A DNA stretch of 64,000 bases from positions 9,822,010 to 9,886,009 of the forward strand of contig NC_049996.1 in NCBI RefSeq assembly GCF_000003815.2. The letters are read 5' to 3'. Shown in pieces: positions 36,501 through 49,168 of this stretch (within the stretch, counting starts at the first letter, position 1; each line of letters begins with the position of its first letter). Both the position numbers and the translations under genes were made by a program. The notes under the pieces were generated by a model. That model was not told where the DNA came from, searched no databases, and saw only the letters and a program-made list of their open reading frames with translations. Source of the DNA: Branchiostoma floridae (Eukaryota > Chordata > Leptocardii > Amphioxiformes > Branchiostomatidae).

Positions 36501-39500
36501 TGACACCAAAATGGCAGAGGTCAAAGAAATCTTGGAGGGTCTGGGTTCCTTGGGAACTCTGAATATTTCAAAACTCTGAAACACTTTTTTTTGCATTTTT
36601 GAGAGAAAGTTTTGAATTCAAGAACAATGAAAGTACACACAATATAACACATATCTTTTTGTTGCAACATTCCAATAATGTTTTGCGATGGCATTGATGA
36701 TTACAATATATATCAGATGCCCATACATATAGTTAAAGCCGCCAACTGCTATAAAAGTCTGGTGTCGACTCCTATAAAGTACGTCCAAAGATGCTAAAAT
36801 GGCCACTAAGCACATACCATTACCTTAACCAACGACCATTTCATCAGATCTAACAGTCATTGACTCCATCGAAATCGGAAAAGCTAGAGGCGACGTCCGT
36901 CTGCATTTCTTACGCTTCTCCAAACTGCTAACCCTGCGTGAACCCATTTCCTGGTATGCCACTCACGTTGAGTCACCTTGGCTTGCCCTTGACTTAAGTC
37001 GTGCACAGCTCTTATCCAAAACATCCCCTCCCTCTCCGAGGTGATTACATTTCCCATCGCTGCTTAACTTCATTAACTTCAGAACAATCCTCGAGTAAAA
37101 AGGTCACAGGCAGTTTAGATATGACAGCCTAGCCAAAGCTGAGATCACTGGAGACACAATTCTGATGCCCGTCCTGTAATGCTGTCAGACAGTCGCTGCT
37201 AGAGAGGAATTTTAAAGGTCATTTTATAGTGTCTGACGTCCAGAAGCAATTTGATAAGGTTTCTGGCTACGTGCATCATATTAGTAGATGAAATGACACA
37301 GGGGTTATTGAATATGCACTAAAAGTGCTTCAGATGATACAATTACACTGATCAGTAGTCTGGATATAATGTAAGGACATAAAAGACTTGAAATACCAGC
37401 TGCTTATGCAGGTTAGTGCAGGTAGAATTGGAGCAGTGCAGTGGTATTTCTGCTGTCTAACTACACCTAGCCTGTATTGGTCCATAATGAAACCAGACTC
37501 CAACACTATAGGATGATACAGACATGTACATGTATCATGTAGACCAATTTAAGTTAAAATATTTCACAAACCATTCAGTGTAATGGGGCGACACCCATCA
37601 CCATTTCTAGAGTACTCGGACCACATAGGGCACTACAACAGGTGGCTAGTCCACTGATAGTGGTCTGTGTACTCCTTCTCATAAGTGCTGGGTTCAGAAA
37701 TGATAGTTACCATTTCTTAAGTCTTTGGTATGATCAGGTCGGGTTTGAACCTCAACCTACCAAATGCAAGGGATATATTCTCTAAGGACATATGGGCAGA
37801 AGGGTCCACATGAAAATCCACCTATAAGTAGCATACCTTAGTATGGCATGTAACAATACCCAAAATAATATTTCGATCTAGTTTTCACATTATTCTCACC
37901 ACAAATATCCAGTAACACAAAAACATACACATGCACTCAAATGTACCCACATGCAGTCACACAAACTTGTACACATCATAAATACCTCCATTTTTATGCA
38001 GGTAAAAAATAGGACATTGAATACAGCCTGCAATTTGTAATCACAAATTTGCCAAAACAAAAAAAGCTATTTTTGTAAGCTATCAGAGCATTTTATTTTA
38101 AATCATACATGTAAGCAATGTTACGAACTAAAACGTACAAGCTTCTGTCCAACAGTGTTGTAGTGGCCAAAAGACTGAGCCAGGGCAAGGAGACACACCT
38201 TCCATCCACCTGTAAAACATGTCATCAAGTTCCATTGATTAAGGTTAGACAAGCAGGAGATACCATTAGGTCACTTGTACACTACAAGGTCAAACAATAT
38301 TCAAAGACAACTCAATACAAATTGATACGTCGGAGATTACATCAGGATTTTTTGAGTGACATCCATCACTCATCTTTGGCATCATCAGAATGAAAGTTAG
38401 CAGAAAGAGTCAATACTAGTACATAACATGTAACTGGAAAAGTAGGTAAAACAACATAAAAATTACTACAACAGCTTTCCGTGTGTCTACAGTATCAACA
38501 ACATGCATATGCATATATGCTGTCTTTATGCATAATGTGCTCATAGTCATACAAATATACAAAGATTAAGAGGAAGCCACAGATTTACATTATATAATTC
38601 ATACAATGTACAATGTATATCACAGTCTTTATGCATCATGGATATGGTGATTAGGGATTTAGGGATTCTTCTTGTTATTTATCAGCCACTGACTACAATG
38701 AAACACCTTAAATTATAATGGCACAAATGTACAAACAGGTCTCAATGGTCCAATATCATATATGGTACATGTATCTGTAGGTAACAGCACAGAGATGAAC
38801 TGACACTATTTCAATGAAAAACAACAACAACATAGATATGGAAATGTAGGAATGAATGAAAGTATATGTATATAAAAGAATATTATCATCTTATCTACAT
38901 AAAATGAAAGTATATGTATATTATAAATGAATATTATCATCTTATCTACATAAAACATGTTTGAACAGGATTGAGACTTGTCTACAATCAGCTAAAGTTG
39001 AAACCCTCGCTAATGTATATACATCAATCCCTTTCCCCCAGGGACCATTCACTAATTATCCTGCTGTGGTTTGGTACCTTTGATGTAGAGAGACAAGAAG
39101 TGGTGGATGAGGAAACTACCATCTGTCAGGCTGTCAGAGATCAGGACAAACTGGCCCTGAGGGAGGGGGGAAATAAAGAGCAGTATGTCAAGCACTAATC
39201 CAGCCTAAACCTCCTATCTGTCACTCACTAAGGGGAGTATTAAAGCTTTTAATGCTTTCAGTAGCATGGTAGGCTAAAAGCCTGACACATGTAATGATGA
39301 TTGACACTGGGTTATAGCCCATATGCTACTGGCTACGTATACCCTGTTACTAGTTCTCATTTATTGTGTGAAAAAAGATAACATGGTGGAAGAGAGTGGT
39401 TCCGTGCTACATGTACATTGTATAGCAGATATGAGAATAGGGAACTGCACTACGTGCTGTTAAGTGTAAGGATCGAGACAATTTAGCCCTATACCAACTC

Positions 39501-40391
39501 ATCAGCCCAGTCAACTCGGCCCAACAAACTGGTCCAGGGCCAGGGTTAGGGTTAGGTGTTGGGCAAAATTGACTTGTGTGATTTGACATGGGCCCATCAC
39601 GTGTCGGTACTAGTTTTTGGCCGAAATGTCCAACATTCTGTGTAGTATCTATACATGTACATATATCAATCAATCAATCAATCGTTTGCATGCATCATAC
39701 GTTGATGCGTGGCGGCTACAGACAGTTCAGACAGTTCTCGCCACGTTGTTCTACACTGGGGAAAACAAATCTTTGATACATAAGTAGAAGAAAAATATGG
39801 TTGTATACATAAGAACACATATACTATATTAACACATATATTTCAATGAATCATTGGTCATTGAAAGAAAACATACAACATCTCAAAGAAAGAAAAGTAA
39901 ATAAAAGTCAAATGTGTAATTGATCTGTCAAAAATGTATTTTATGTTATATTCTCTGAGCCCATGTATAGAAGAGCCAACAAAAACGACACAGGAACTAA
40001 TTTACTGTCAGAAATGTTGCCAACAAATCAATGTAGACAAGTCAGCAAGAATGTCAAAATCTTCATATCCACTTCTTCTGCAGCCTGCAAAATACCGCTA
40101 GATGGCGCTCGTAAGCAGCTATCCAAAACTCATCTCACATCAACTTCACACGTTTAGCAGGTATATTCGTAATATTACACCACAATCACTGGCATCAACA
40201 TATCATAGTTGGCCTAACCCAAGGGATGCTCTCCTTATCAGTGCGAACAAGAGGTAATAAACGACGATAAACAGAATATTTTGCAACGAAACCCCGAGCT
40301 CTAGCGTTTCCCGGAGAAACTCGCACAAGAAACTTACCTTTGGGGGCTTTAAATGGTCGAAACCAAGAATTACATTCAACTCAGTAAACAT
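33545..40391 (-). CDS. ELP6: Elongator complex protein 6, complete, 7 exons
   Basis: Exons: 40391-40338, 39156-39078, 38209-38139, 35972-35845, 35510-35318, 34291-34139, 33673-33545 (TAA 33547-33545). All junctions are GT/AG and the phases close, giving 268 residues against 266 in human ELP6. The start MFTELNVIL matches the vertebrate MFVELNNLL. Other landmarks: SLTDGSFLIHHFLSLYIK, LALAQSFGHYNTVGQKLG, LLLVDDLSVLLSLGMSV (hydrophobic strand plus DD, in the Walker B position of the RecA-like fold), HKDADVEDEEYSSL, SSGYSRDVHGQV, and the C-terminus VSFFAPGTSRAVL. ELP6 forms a hetero-hexameric ring with ELP4 and ELP5 on Elongator, which modifies wobble uridines of tRNAs in the cytoplasm; like its paralogues it lacks a canonical P-loop. 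It is head-to-head with ODAD4. Intron 3 is long (about 2.2 kb) and repeat-bearing. The retroposon fragment at 34331-34450 abuts exon 6. Confidence 0.93.
34331..34450 (+). mobile_element. retroposon 3' fragment in ELP6 intron 5
   Basis: Second copy of the 3550-3780 element: AGCTGCAGTATCATTAAAGC, GGCCCATCAGTGAACTTGAT and CCTACCCATCTACCAAATAT align with the corresponding phrases there. It stops about 40 bp from the 5' edge of ELP6 exon 6. Confidence 0.6.
35595..35760 (+). mobile_element. dispersed repeat beginning ACAGTCAAACCT (in ELP6 intron 4)
   Basis: Begins ACAGTCAAACCTATACTACTGACCACC and continues with GGACCCTAAGGTGG and CTGTCTATAATGACCACCTG. A related copy starts at 63285 with ACAGTCAAACCTGTCTATAG. 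The shared terminal phrase and repeated 'gaccac/ggccac' steps suggest one DNA-transposon family. Confidence 0.55.
36123..36166. repeat. (CA)n microsatellite in ELP6 intron 3
   Basis: Interrupted CA dinucleotides within the intron between the 38139 donor and the 35972 acceptor. Confidence 0.9.
38835..38957 (+). repeat. two-copy tandem repeat, about 58 bp, in ELP6 intron 2
   Basis: GAAAGTATATGTATAT, followed by GAATATTATCATCTTATCTA and CATAAAA, occurs twice in a row. Confidence 0.85.
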
Positions 40392-41090
40392 CTTCTCGTT
40401 CTTTTCTGTCAGACAGTATAAGTAAAACGGACGGAAACAAATTAAAAGTGTTCTGTGACTTGAAAAGCGTGGAAAATGTCACTAAATTTCTGAAATTTTG
40501 TATGGGCGCCGCCCTCTTGGATATCCCGTCATGCACGGCCCTTAACTGCGCAGAACCGCTGCGCAGTGGCGTTGCCAGGGNNNNNNNNNNNNNNNNNNNN
40601 NNNNNNNNNNNNNNNNNNNNNNNNNNNNNNNNNNNNNNNNNNNNNNNNNNNNNNNNNNNNNNNNNNNNNNNNNNNNNNNNNNNNNNNNNNNNNNNNNNNN
40701 NNNNNNNNNNNNNNNNNNNNNNNNNNNNNNNNNNNNNNNNNNNNNNNNNNNNNNNNNNNNNNNNNNNNNNNNNNNNNNNNNNNNNNNNNNNNNNNNNNNN
40801 NNNNNNNNNNNNNNNNNNNNNNNNNNNNNNNNNNNNNNNNNNNNNNNNNNNNNNNNNNNNNNNNNNNNNNNNNNNNNNNNNNNNNNNNNNNNNNNNNNNN
40901 NNNNNNNNNNNNNNNNNNNNNNNNNNNNNNNNNNNNNNNNNNNNNNNNNNNNNNNNNNNNNNNNNNNNNNNNNNNNNNNNNNNNNNNNNNNNNNGGCAAC
41001 AAGGCAAACACGTCATTGTGATGACCTGTAGCCAGTGTTTTGGGCAAACTACTCCATTTTCCTCGATTAGAAACGCTCCGAACTAAAAAT
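40392..41090. promoter_or_regulatory. shared divergent promoter interval of ELP6 and ODAD4
   Basis: Only about 700 bp separate the ELP6 ATG (minus, 40391) and the ODAD4 exon 1a ATG (plus, 41091), and 414 of these are N. The visible part includes the CG-containing hairpin ACTGCGCAG/CTGCGCAGT (40543-40567 region, resembling NRF1 half-sites). RFX-type half-sites stand on either side of the gap: GTTGCC at 40571 and GGCAAC at 40995. RFX control would suit a motile-cilia gene such as ODAD4. No TATA box was seen. Confidence 0.5.
40581..40994. other. assembly gap (414 N) in the divergent promoter
   Basis: Unresolved bases. Open frames drawn across it are artefacts. Confidence 1.
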
Positions 41091-44000
41091 ATGTACGAGA
41101 AAGAGGAAGGAGAGGAAGGGCCAAAGAGCTCCTTCGTAACCTACCTGTCCGAGGGAGACAAGCTTTTCGACAATGGAGAATACAGAAAAGCTCTCGAGAG
41201 CTACAGCACGGTATGAAATCTGGAAAACCACTCAAGGGGTCATTCATAACTATGGAGTGACCTCTTCTATTTGGTGTGCTCCTGTCTCTTCTGCGTCTGT
41301 CTTGTCCTTCGCAACGCTTCTATGGTTTCTATTGTTGCCCTCTGACCATCTCGGTAGCAACGGAGTCACGAAAATGAACTTATTCCAGGCGATTATCAGA
41401 GTATAAATATTTAAAACCCAAGCTCCCCTCCCTCCTTACCCTAACACAGGAATCCACGATACCCTGGATGAAAACTTTACAACCTGTACAGAATTGCGTG
41501 CCGTGGTTGTCACTTCTGATAATTGGTATCACCAATCAATTCATTAACGGCTTAGATGTCGTATCAAAGGTTTGTGTATTGGTCAAGCCTTCATAAAGGA
41601 AAAGGTAGTCTCAGTAATAATTTAACACATGATCCCTTTGATTTTGCCATAACAACCAAAAGGCAGCCAGCGACTATGCATAACCATGAAAATTAGAGGG
41701 TAGGGCTTAGCGAGAGGAAATTGTGTTGGTTGTTGAGAGGCGTTTCCACGATCCCCGTGACTAAGTAACCGCGGTAGGTGGAGAGTGGTTTGAATGGGTC
41801 ACTTCATCGGGCGACCACGAGACATGGCGGAGACCCAGGCGATCTTTCGTGCAAATGTGTACCCAGAATTCTCCAAATCAGACCCGAAATCAGTGGAAAA
41901 GAAAGAGGAAGAAGTCAAACCGAAGGTGGTTTATGACCCGTTGACGGAACAGCACAGGTTTGATTCGTATGTCGGCGAAGCAGAGATTTTCTACAAGAGA
42001 GGGGAGCATGATAAATCCATCGCCAGCTACTCTTCGGTAATCTGTCTTCTTCTTAAGTAATCCTTCCCATCTTCTTAAATGGCTGTCTTGCTGTGACAAT
42101 AGAAATTTCCTTGGAATTTCTTACAGCTATAACCTCCAGGAAGGTGATTTGAATGCAGGGGAAATTTTGTACCACATTGATTTTTCTCGAGTTGTGAAGG
42201 ATTTTTGTTTTACCAACTTTTGGGTGTGTTCTGTTTTGTTTTGGACTTATATTTTAGACCATCATTGACAGTGATGGAATGTTGCCTTATCATTGGGAAA
42301 AATCTTATTGTGGGCCTGGCAGAGACTGGACAATGAAGTCAGACTCACTGTAACACACCAGTGGTAGAGTATGCTGTTTGGTCGATTCACAATCAAAAGG
42401 ATATGGCTACCTTTAAAGTACCTTATGAAGGAAAAAGTTAGAAATGATGGGTAGAAAATTTAAGTTACTGTCTGACTCCAACCAATAAATGATGTGTATG
42501 TAACTGATACTTGTACTGTACAGATGAAATATTTCATATGTTGACGAACATCTGTTTTTTTCTTCTTTTAAAAATGTCCCTCAAAGCATGTCAATTGCTA
42601 AAAGTCTCAATGTAATCTCACATCCAAGAAACAGGGTGGTATCATAGTAACTATAAGAAAATATGTTGCTGGTGCAATTATAATCTAGCTGTAATAGTTC
42701 TAGAAAAGCTGATTATAATGATGTAATTTAAGTAACCAATGGTTTTCCCAGGAATTTTCCCAGGGTTTGAATAGATGGATCTGGTTTTGTAAACACTGTA
42801 CAAGGCCAGAAATCCTCATTAATATTTCAGTACTAATCCTTCCTTTGTGATTGTGTCTAACAGTCTCTTTTAGACAGAAGTTAGTTCTGTGACAGTCTTG
42901 CATTTGAGATAAATATCTGCACTGTATCATTCAGCGCAACTGTGTCACTGTTCATAATGCATTTTTCCATAAGGTATTAATAGATACCACAGTCAACAAA
43001 ATAGGAATAGAAAAGACAAGCTGTTTTCCAAATAATTTTAGACTTGCCCTATGTGTTACCAACATTCTGTACCAGTAATTTATGCATGTGCCACTGGTGA
43101 AAACACTACATTCTGTGCACTTAAAATGTCCTCAAGATCTCATGCCAAATCTAGTCCCTAGCAGTGCATGGATATTGTTGTTTTAAAGCCTATCAGGAAT
43201 TTTGCTGGCATTATACAAGTCCTTCTTTGCTTGACAAAACAGACTCAGCGATTTCAATATTTTACTCTCTCAGTATGTGACATTTTTCTGATATTTTTCC
43301 TACACATGTACAGGCACTGGAAATTCAGCCAGAGGACAAGACATGTCTGGTGGCCAGGGCGAAATGTTACCTCGCTCTCGGGGACTCGGATGCAGCGCTG
43401 CGAGACGCAGAGGCAGCACTGAAGGATGACAAAGAGTACATCAAGGTACGGTTACACAGTTTCCAAACTGAGTGTAAATCCCCCAACAGGGACTCTTGAT
43501 AAATGCAAGTCATGCATGTTGAAAAATTTGCAGGGAATTATTGCAAAAGGGGCAAGTTAACAGTGCATTGTGCTTCTTTACTGGCTATCAGTTTTGAGCA
43601 ATTTTTGCTCACTTTTGCACTTTTGAGTTTTAAGAGAATTCTGTACAAACATGCTTGGGTAATAATGCCCCTATGTTCCAACACACCCCAATGTTCCGAT
43701 ACCCCTAGTATGTTCCAACAAAAAAAAAAAAAAAAAAAACACCCAAACTATGTTACATACATTGTAATTAACATGCATGTTGGGGCACCAGAACAAATAA
43801 GTATTGGGAGAGGGGAATGTCTGGCATAGTAATGCCCCCTCATGTTAGTGTATCCTAAGCTCCATTTCCACACTTCATTGTAAATTTTCTAGAACCCCAA
43901 GACATTTTGTTGATTTTCCTCATATTTCCACAGGGTTTGCTGATGAAAGCAGAGGCTCTGTACTCCAAGGGTGACTTTGAGCACTCCCTGGTGTTCTACC

Positions 44001-47000
44001 ACCGCGGGCACAAGCTGCGTCCTGAAGTGGACGAGTTCAGACTGGGCATCCAGAAGGCACAGGAGGCCATCAACAACTCTGTCGGCAGTGAGTCACTAGC
44101 ACACAATGATCTAGAGTAGTAGTAGTCCACTGTGTCCTGCTGCTGCAGTGGTCTGGACACCCTGCAGCTGCAATCAGTCTTTCTTCAACTCTCTCCACTT
44201 TGTTCTGTTCATCGCGAGCTTCCTTAGCTCCCGTAGTTTTCTTTCTGACCGCAATGGTCCTAATTCTGCTGGGCAGGTGTGTTGGTTGGCATTCTCAGTA
44301 CGTGTCCAAACGTAGCCCATCTTTCGTGTTTCACTTTTGTTGACAGCAGGCTTGTGTTGCACAGCTTATGATGATCTAGTTTTAGCCTTCTGTTGTCTAC
44401 CATCCAATGCTAAGGGCTTGTTTGAACCTTTGCCATGGTATTTGAAATTTGTAAATGACTACAAATATCTATGGCCTTACTGAAGCCTTTGGCTGAAGCT
44501 GTTGAATATTCACTTTTTTTTTTCTTTTATCCATTTAGCTCCAAGTTCAGTGAAGCTTGAAAACAAGGGGGACACTTCATTCCTGAACAAGCACGAAGAT
44601 GTAAGTACACAAACTCACCACATCCTATGACAACTTTCTTAACTTCATTACTTATAAGACTAAGGATCTAAATAAAAGAGACTTTTACGAATCAAAATTT
44701 TTTGACATCAATATGATTAAGTTAGGTTAAAAGAATACTTAGGAGCAAAAACAGCAGGTTAAAAAAAACCTTCAAAGTGAAAATTGTTAATCATGATAAA
44801 AAAATTGTTGTTACAGAATAAGAAAGCAGCTCGGCGACCAGCGTACCAGAAACCACAGAAACAAACAACACAGAAGAGCAACAAACAGAAGCCAAAACCC
44901 AAGGAAAACCAGAAGACAATCAAACAGCTCCTTGGAGAATTGTACGCTGACAAGGAGTATCTGGAAAAACTCCTCAAGGATGAAGGTGAGACATCTTTAG
45001 GAGGAAGCAAAGAATAAGCATACCATGTAAAAAAATATTTAAAAAAATCTGTCATTTTCAACTGTGTTTTTGTGTCATATATCTACAACAGTTGATTTGT
45101 TAAATGCTCTCCTTAAACCATTTTGAGATATTTTGTATCATCTTAATGTACGGAATATAGCAGTTTTTTCTTCTGAGATATGAACTTGGTATGCACTATT
45201 ATTTTTATCAAACTATTCATTACAAACTATTTCCAAAACTGTCATCAAAGTATACTATATGCATGTAGCTGTATGCTTTTAAGAGATGAAGGGCAATTCC
45301 AACCAAAGCTTGGAGCTTAACCAGAAACTTGTTGTCACTCTTCTAAACAGACTTGATCAAGGGAAGCTCGCAGACTGGCATGGCAATCTACGAGCTTGTC
45401 ACGGACGGAATCCAGTACTTGGACACGAGAACGGAGTTCTGGCGCCAGCAGAAGCCCATGTACGCCCGGAAACGTGACAAGGTGGTCGCTCGCCAGGGCT
45501 TCCAGAGACAGAAGAAACCACGAGTGAGGGAAGCCGCGGCTGACCCTGCTAACTACATCCTGAAAAACCTGGAAGAAATCGATCAGGGTAAGGGATTAGT
45601 GGTTATCTTTGTATGAAACACAAGATGAGTAAGGGATTAGTGCTTAGTTAGTTAAACGCACGACAAGGGGGCCCTTTGTCTTCGGAAAGGGAAATTTTAT
45701 TTTGACAAAAAGATTTAACAACAGTTTCAGCACCAAGGTCAGTACACACTTTGAAATGGCCTTGCAACTGATGCATAAGATTGGAGCCTTCAGCTATCAT
45801 TTGATGCTGCACATTAGCTAAGGAAATTAAGCAGCCCTTCTATACACACAGATTTTGACACTACCAACCCAAAAGATCATGTCAAGAGCTTGAACAAGGC
45901 TCCAATACCTACAGATACAGCCGTACAATACCCATCCTTTCAACTTTGTATTGTAATGATTGCAAGAAAATCTCAATGTGCACTGTCCTTGGTGCTGAAA
46001 ATGTATGTATAACTTTTGTGCCTGCATGAAAATTTCACGTGAGAAGACAGTGGACCCACAGTGAAATAATGATAACATGTTGAATATAATGATATCATAC
46101 AAATCTTGTTTCTCAACATGATATAATCTTGTACCTATTGGGAGTTGGACCCATGTTTGTAGAGTTGAAGAGTGTGCAAGCTACCCCTGCATCCTGACTA
46201 CTATCTAACAATGTGCTGTTCTCTATAGCCCTGGCAGAAGGCAAAGCAGAGGAGAGTCTGAAGCAGGCTGAGAAGACGCTGAAGACAGTTGACAGTTGGT
46301 CGGAGGATGACGTCCCCAACAAGCCTGATGTTGTAGGAAATCTACACAGCTGTATAGGTAAGGAACTGTTCTTTATACTACCACCTCCCCATTCTTCTTG
46401 TAATTGTCCTTCCATTATTTGTTCAGCTGTTAACAAACAGCTAGGGTTGCCCAACTAGCCAGGGGCTATTGCCAAGAGCTAACCCTGGGAGGAAAAGTAC
46501 ATGTTACATATTATATACAATCACTAACATTAGCTATTAAACAATAATGGTTACAAATTTACATCATATATTACATGTATACAATCTGTACATGCTAAAG
46601 TCCTTCCATTAAGTCTGGCTCTTTTCATTGTTCATCTTAATAACTGTGGTATTTTTACTGATTCTAACAAGGATTTGTTTGTTGTGTTTGCAGGCAATGC
46701 ACTGCTGGAGTTAGGAAAGATGGGAGATGCTTTACAACATCACCAGAAGGATATGGACATGGCAGAGAAACAGTGAGTAGTCTTTCCGTCATGCATCTCC
46801 TCATGGAAAATATGATATTTTGGATGATCTTTTACCTACAAATCAAAGTACAGAGGCACATTTTTTTGTGTCTGCTTCCAGAAGTAACATGACACGAATT
46901 GGTTTCAATTTTTTCTATTCTTAAGTTTTGTAGACTAGCTTGCTGTAGAATAGGTTAGAGTCAATATCGCATTAAATCCAGTATTATACCTTACCAGAGA

Positions 47001-49168
47001 CTTCTTGACCTTATTTGTGCGAACAGAAGTTTTATTCAGTTTTTACGACAGCCACTAGATGTAATTTATGTTGATTAACAAATCCTGTATCTTTGTGTTG
47101 CAGTAATCTGGAGGATGCCCGATCGCGAGCCCTCGACAACCTCGGCAGAGTGTACGCAAGGATGGGCAAGTTTGAGAAGGCAATTGAAAAGTAAGATTTC
47201 GGAAGCAATGAAATCTTCTTGTGGAATTACATCATATGTAATGATATATAGTAGTTTATTGCAAATTCTTGCCTGAGGGTTAATTGCAGTTAACATAAGA
47301 AGGGGACAAACATGTAAGACAAACGAGTAGAACAGTATCGAATATGTCAACTTTAGTCTAAAAGCTCTAAACTGTAACTTGTTGGGTTAGACTTCTTTTC
47401 CTGAGATAGTGGAAGCTACTTTTTCTATAATGTGTGGGTTCTGTGATGTTATAGCATGAATAATAGCATCCATGAATGCTTATTACCAGCACCTCCTATC
47501 AAAATATCTTTGAACTGCACTTGGATTCATTTGCATCATTCATTCCTTTTCTTTCTATAGCTGGGAGCGCAAACTACCTATGGCAAAGACTCCTCTAGAG
47601 AAGACCTGGCTGTACCATGAGATTGGGCGCTGCAACCTGGAGCTAAACGAGAACGACGAAGCTCACAAGTACGGTGAGATGTCCTTTGCTGAGGCCCAGG
47701 AGGCCGAAGATGATGTCTGGCAGCTGAACGCAAGTGTTCTGATCGCTCAGGCAGAAGGTTGGTACTGTCATGTTTATTTCATGTAGCGTTAGTTCACCTT
47801 TATCCGCGGATAACCTATATCCGTTGTTTCTAAAAACACGGTACTTATGGACATTATGTCGACGGATGGCGGTTCCAAACTATACAACTGTGAAAATGTT
47901 GCAATTTGACATTGCCGTCCATTTACTTGATGTCCCTACATATCTTATGTTTAGAAACAACGGATATAGGTTACCCCGCGGATAAAGGTGAATTAGCGTT
48001 AAGCATGGAATGATAATGTTTCATATTTGTTTTCCCATTTATGTTTGTACCATAAGGATGTACACTGACTTTGATTGATCAAATGACAATCATTGTAGAC
48101 CTTGTCCAATGCAGGATATTCTTTTCAAGAAGTGCATCTTTCATGAAAACATGGAATGATATTGTCGGATACTTAGTTTCCTATTTATGTCTGTACAATC
48201 CACAGGAGACCATGCCAATACTGCCAAAAATTTGTCTTACAAGCAGCGACAATATTTGTGAATGCATAAATCACTTGACTGTGTTGACAGAAATTTGGGA
48301 ATGTGTGAATTATCCTGTAACTTACATAGCTCAACATACAGATTAAGAATTACATGACTTTGTATCTCCGTCTTATTGTTTTTAATTGTGTCCCATTTCT
48401 GTACAGTGAGACAAGGACAACTAGAAGGAGCGGTGCAGTCGTTTGAACGTTCGCTTGAAATGGCACAAGCACAGGGAGACACGGCCGCAGAAGTCGCCAT
48501 CAAGAGAGCTTTGGATGACGTCAACAACCGTATTGCCAAGAAAGAGAAGGACAGTCGACCGTCTTCCGCTGCAAAAGACCAGAAGACAGAGGATGATGAC
48601 AAGAAAGAACCAGAGCCAGAGCCAGGTAAGAATGACTTGAGCAAATCACATATTCAAGAAAAACATGTTCAATCTGACTAGGTTTCAATCTTATTGAATG
48701 ATATTACTCTGTACACATGACAGTATAACATGTGTATCTTGTAGATAACATTGCTGTGATAACGTGTTATATTCAGATGTTCACATGATGTTTTAGTATA
48801 AATTCATAGTCCTGCTTACTTTTTGTTCTGAATTTTTAAAAAATCATATCATTGTATCCCTGTCAATACATTACGCAGTCACGTAGCTTGTCTTGGGGAG
48901 TTAAAAAAAGCTCTACCATTTTTGCTGTCACTTCAGATTTGATGTGATTTATCCATTTTAGACCCCAAAAGTATATGATTGTAATTTCTTGCTTTCTACA
49001 GAAGCAGATGCTAACTATGAAGAAGACTTTGACAAGGAAGATGACGTCAAAGAAGAAGAACCAGTTAAGGAGGAGACAGAGGAACCTCAGGAGGAGGAGC
49101 CAGCGGCAAAGGAGGGCGGGGCATCGCCTGTCCCGGAGTTTGAGGTCCAGGAGAAGGCGGATGAGTAG
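41091..49168 (+). CDS. ODAD4: outer dynein arm docking complex subunit 4 (TTC25), 12 exons
   Basis: Exons: 41091-41210 (1a), 43314-43445, 43934-44087, 44539-44600, 44817-44985, 45351-45587, 46229-46357, 46694-46772, 47104-47190, 47561-47757, 48407-48625, 49002-49168 (TAG 49166-49168). All junctions are GT/AG with consistent phase; 583 residues (human 672). N-terminal TPRs: YLSEGDKLFDNGEYRKALES, LVARAKCYLALGDSDAALRD, GLLMKAEALYSKGDFEHSLV. Next is the family signature LVFYHRGHKLRPEVDEFRLG with IQKAQEAINNSVG, then a Lys-rich linker, TIKQLLGELYADKEYLEKLL, FWRQQKPMYARKRDK and a second TPR set including EDARSRALDNLGRVYARMGK and KTWLYHEIGRCNLEL. The C-tail is acidic. Family knowledge: it docks outer dynein arms on axonemal doublets of motile cilia. 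Exon 1a best matches the vertebrate start; 41794-42036 is an alternative. In-frame coding-like sequence follows the TAG. A polyA signal lies at 50049. Confidence 0.93.
41794..42036 (+). CDS. ODAD4: alternative first exon 1b of ODAD4
   Basis: Open from ATG 41794 (or the second ATG at 41824, MAETQAIFRANVYPEF) to TCG at 42036, followed by GTAATC. It ends in phase 0, exactly like exon 1a, so it can splice to the exon starting at 43314. It encodes 71-81 residues: a charged Lys/Glu-rich leader, then YVGEAEIFYKRGEHDKSIAS followed by YSS. This is the same TPR helix position as YLSEGDKLFDNGEYRKALES in exon 1a, with different sequence. The two look like duplicated, mutually exclusive first exons with separate promoters. 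Use of 1b would give about 614-624 residues. It may instead be an exon of a separate, lost paralogue. Confidence 0.7.
43720..43739 (+). repeat. poly(A) tract in ODAD4 intron 2
   Basis: About twenty A, after a CCCCTATGTTCCAAC-type imperfect repeat. Confidence 0.95.
46413..46490 (-). mobile_element. truncated SINE 3' end in ODAD4 intron 7
   Basis: Reverse-complement match to the tail of the SINE at 29128-29625: ATTTGTTCAGCTGTTAACAA, GCCCAACTAGCC, GGGCTATTGCCAAGAGCTAA and CCCTGG. Only the last 75 or so bases of the element are present, as expected from 5'-truncated retroposition. Confidence 0.75.
47250..47440 (+). repeat. dispersed repeat, copy 2, in ODAD4 intron 9
   Basis: Second copy of the repeat at 12514-12705, in the same orientation. 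Confidence 0.7.
47784..48001. mobile_element. fold-back MITE family M, copy 1 (ODAD4 intron 10)
   Basis: The left end reads TAGCGTTAGTTCACCTTTAT then CCGCGGATAACCTATATCCG. The right end is its inverted form (CGGATATAGGTTACCCCGCG then GATAAAGGTGAATTAGCGTT). The interior continues as an imperfect palindrome (GTCGACGGATGGC versus GCCGTCCA). 218 bp, no coding capacity. Two more copies lie at 52873-53073 and 56960-57156. Confidence 0.9.

Noticed and set aside
40381-41086. Several overlapping open frames on both strands
   Set aside because: They cross the 414-N gap. Only the short ends beyond it are sequence, and these belong to the ELP6/ODAD4 promoter and first exons.
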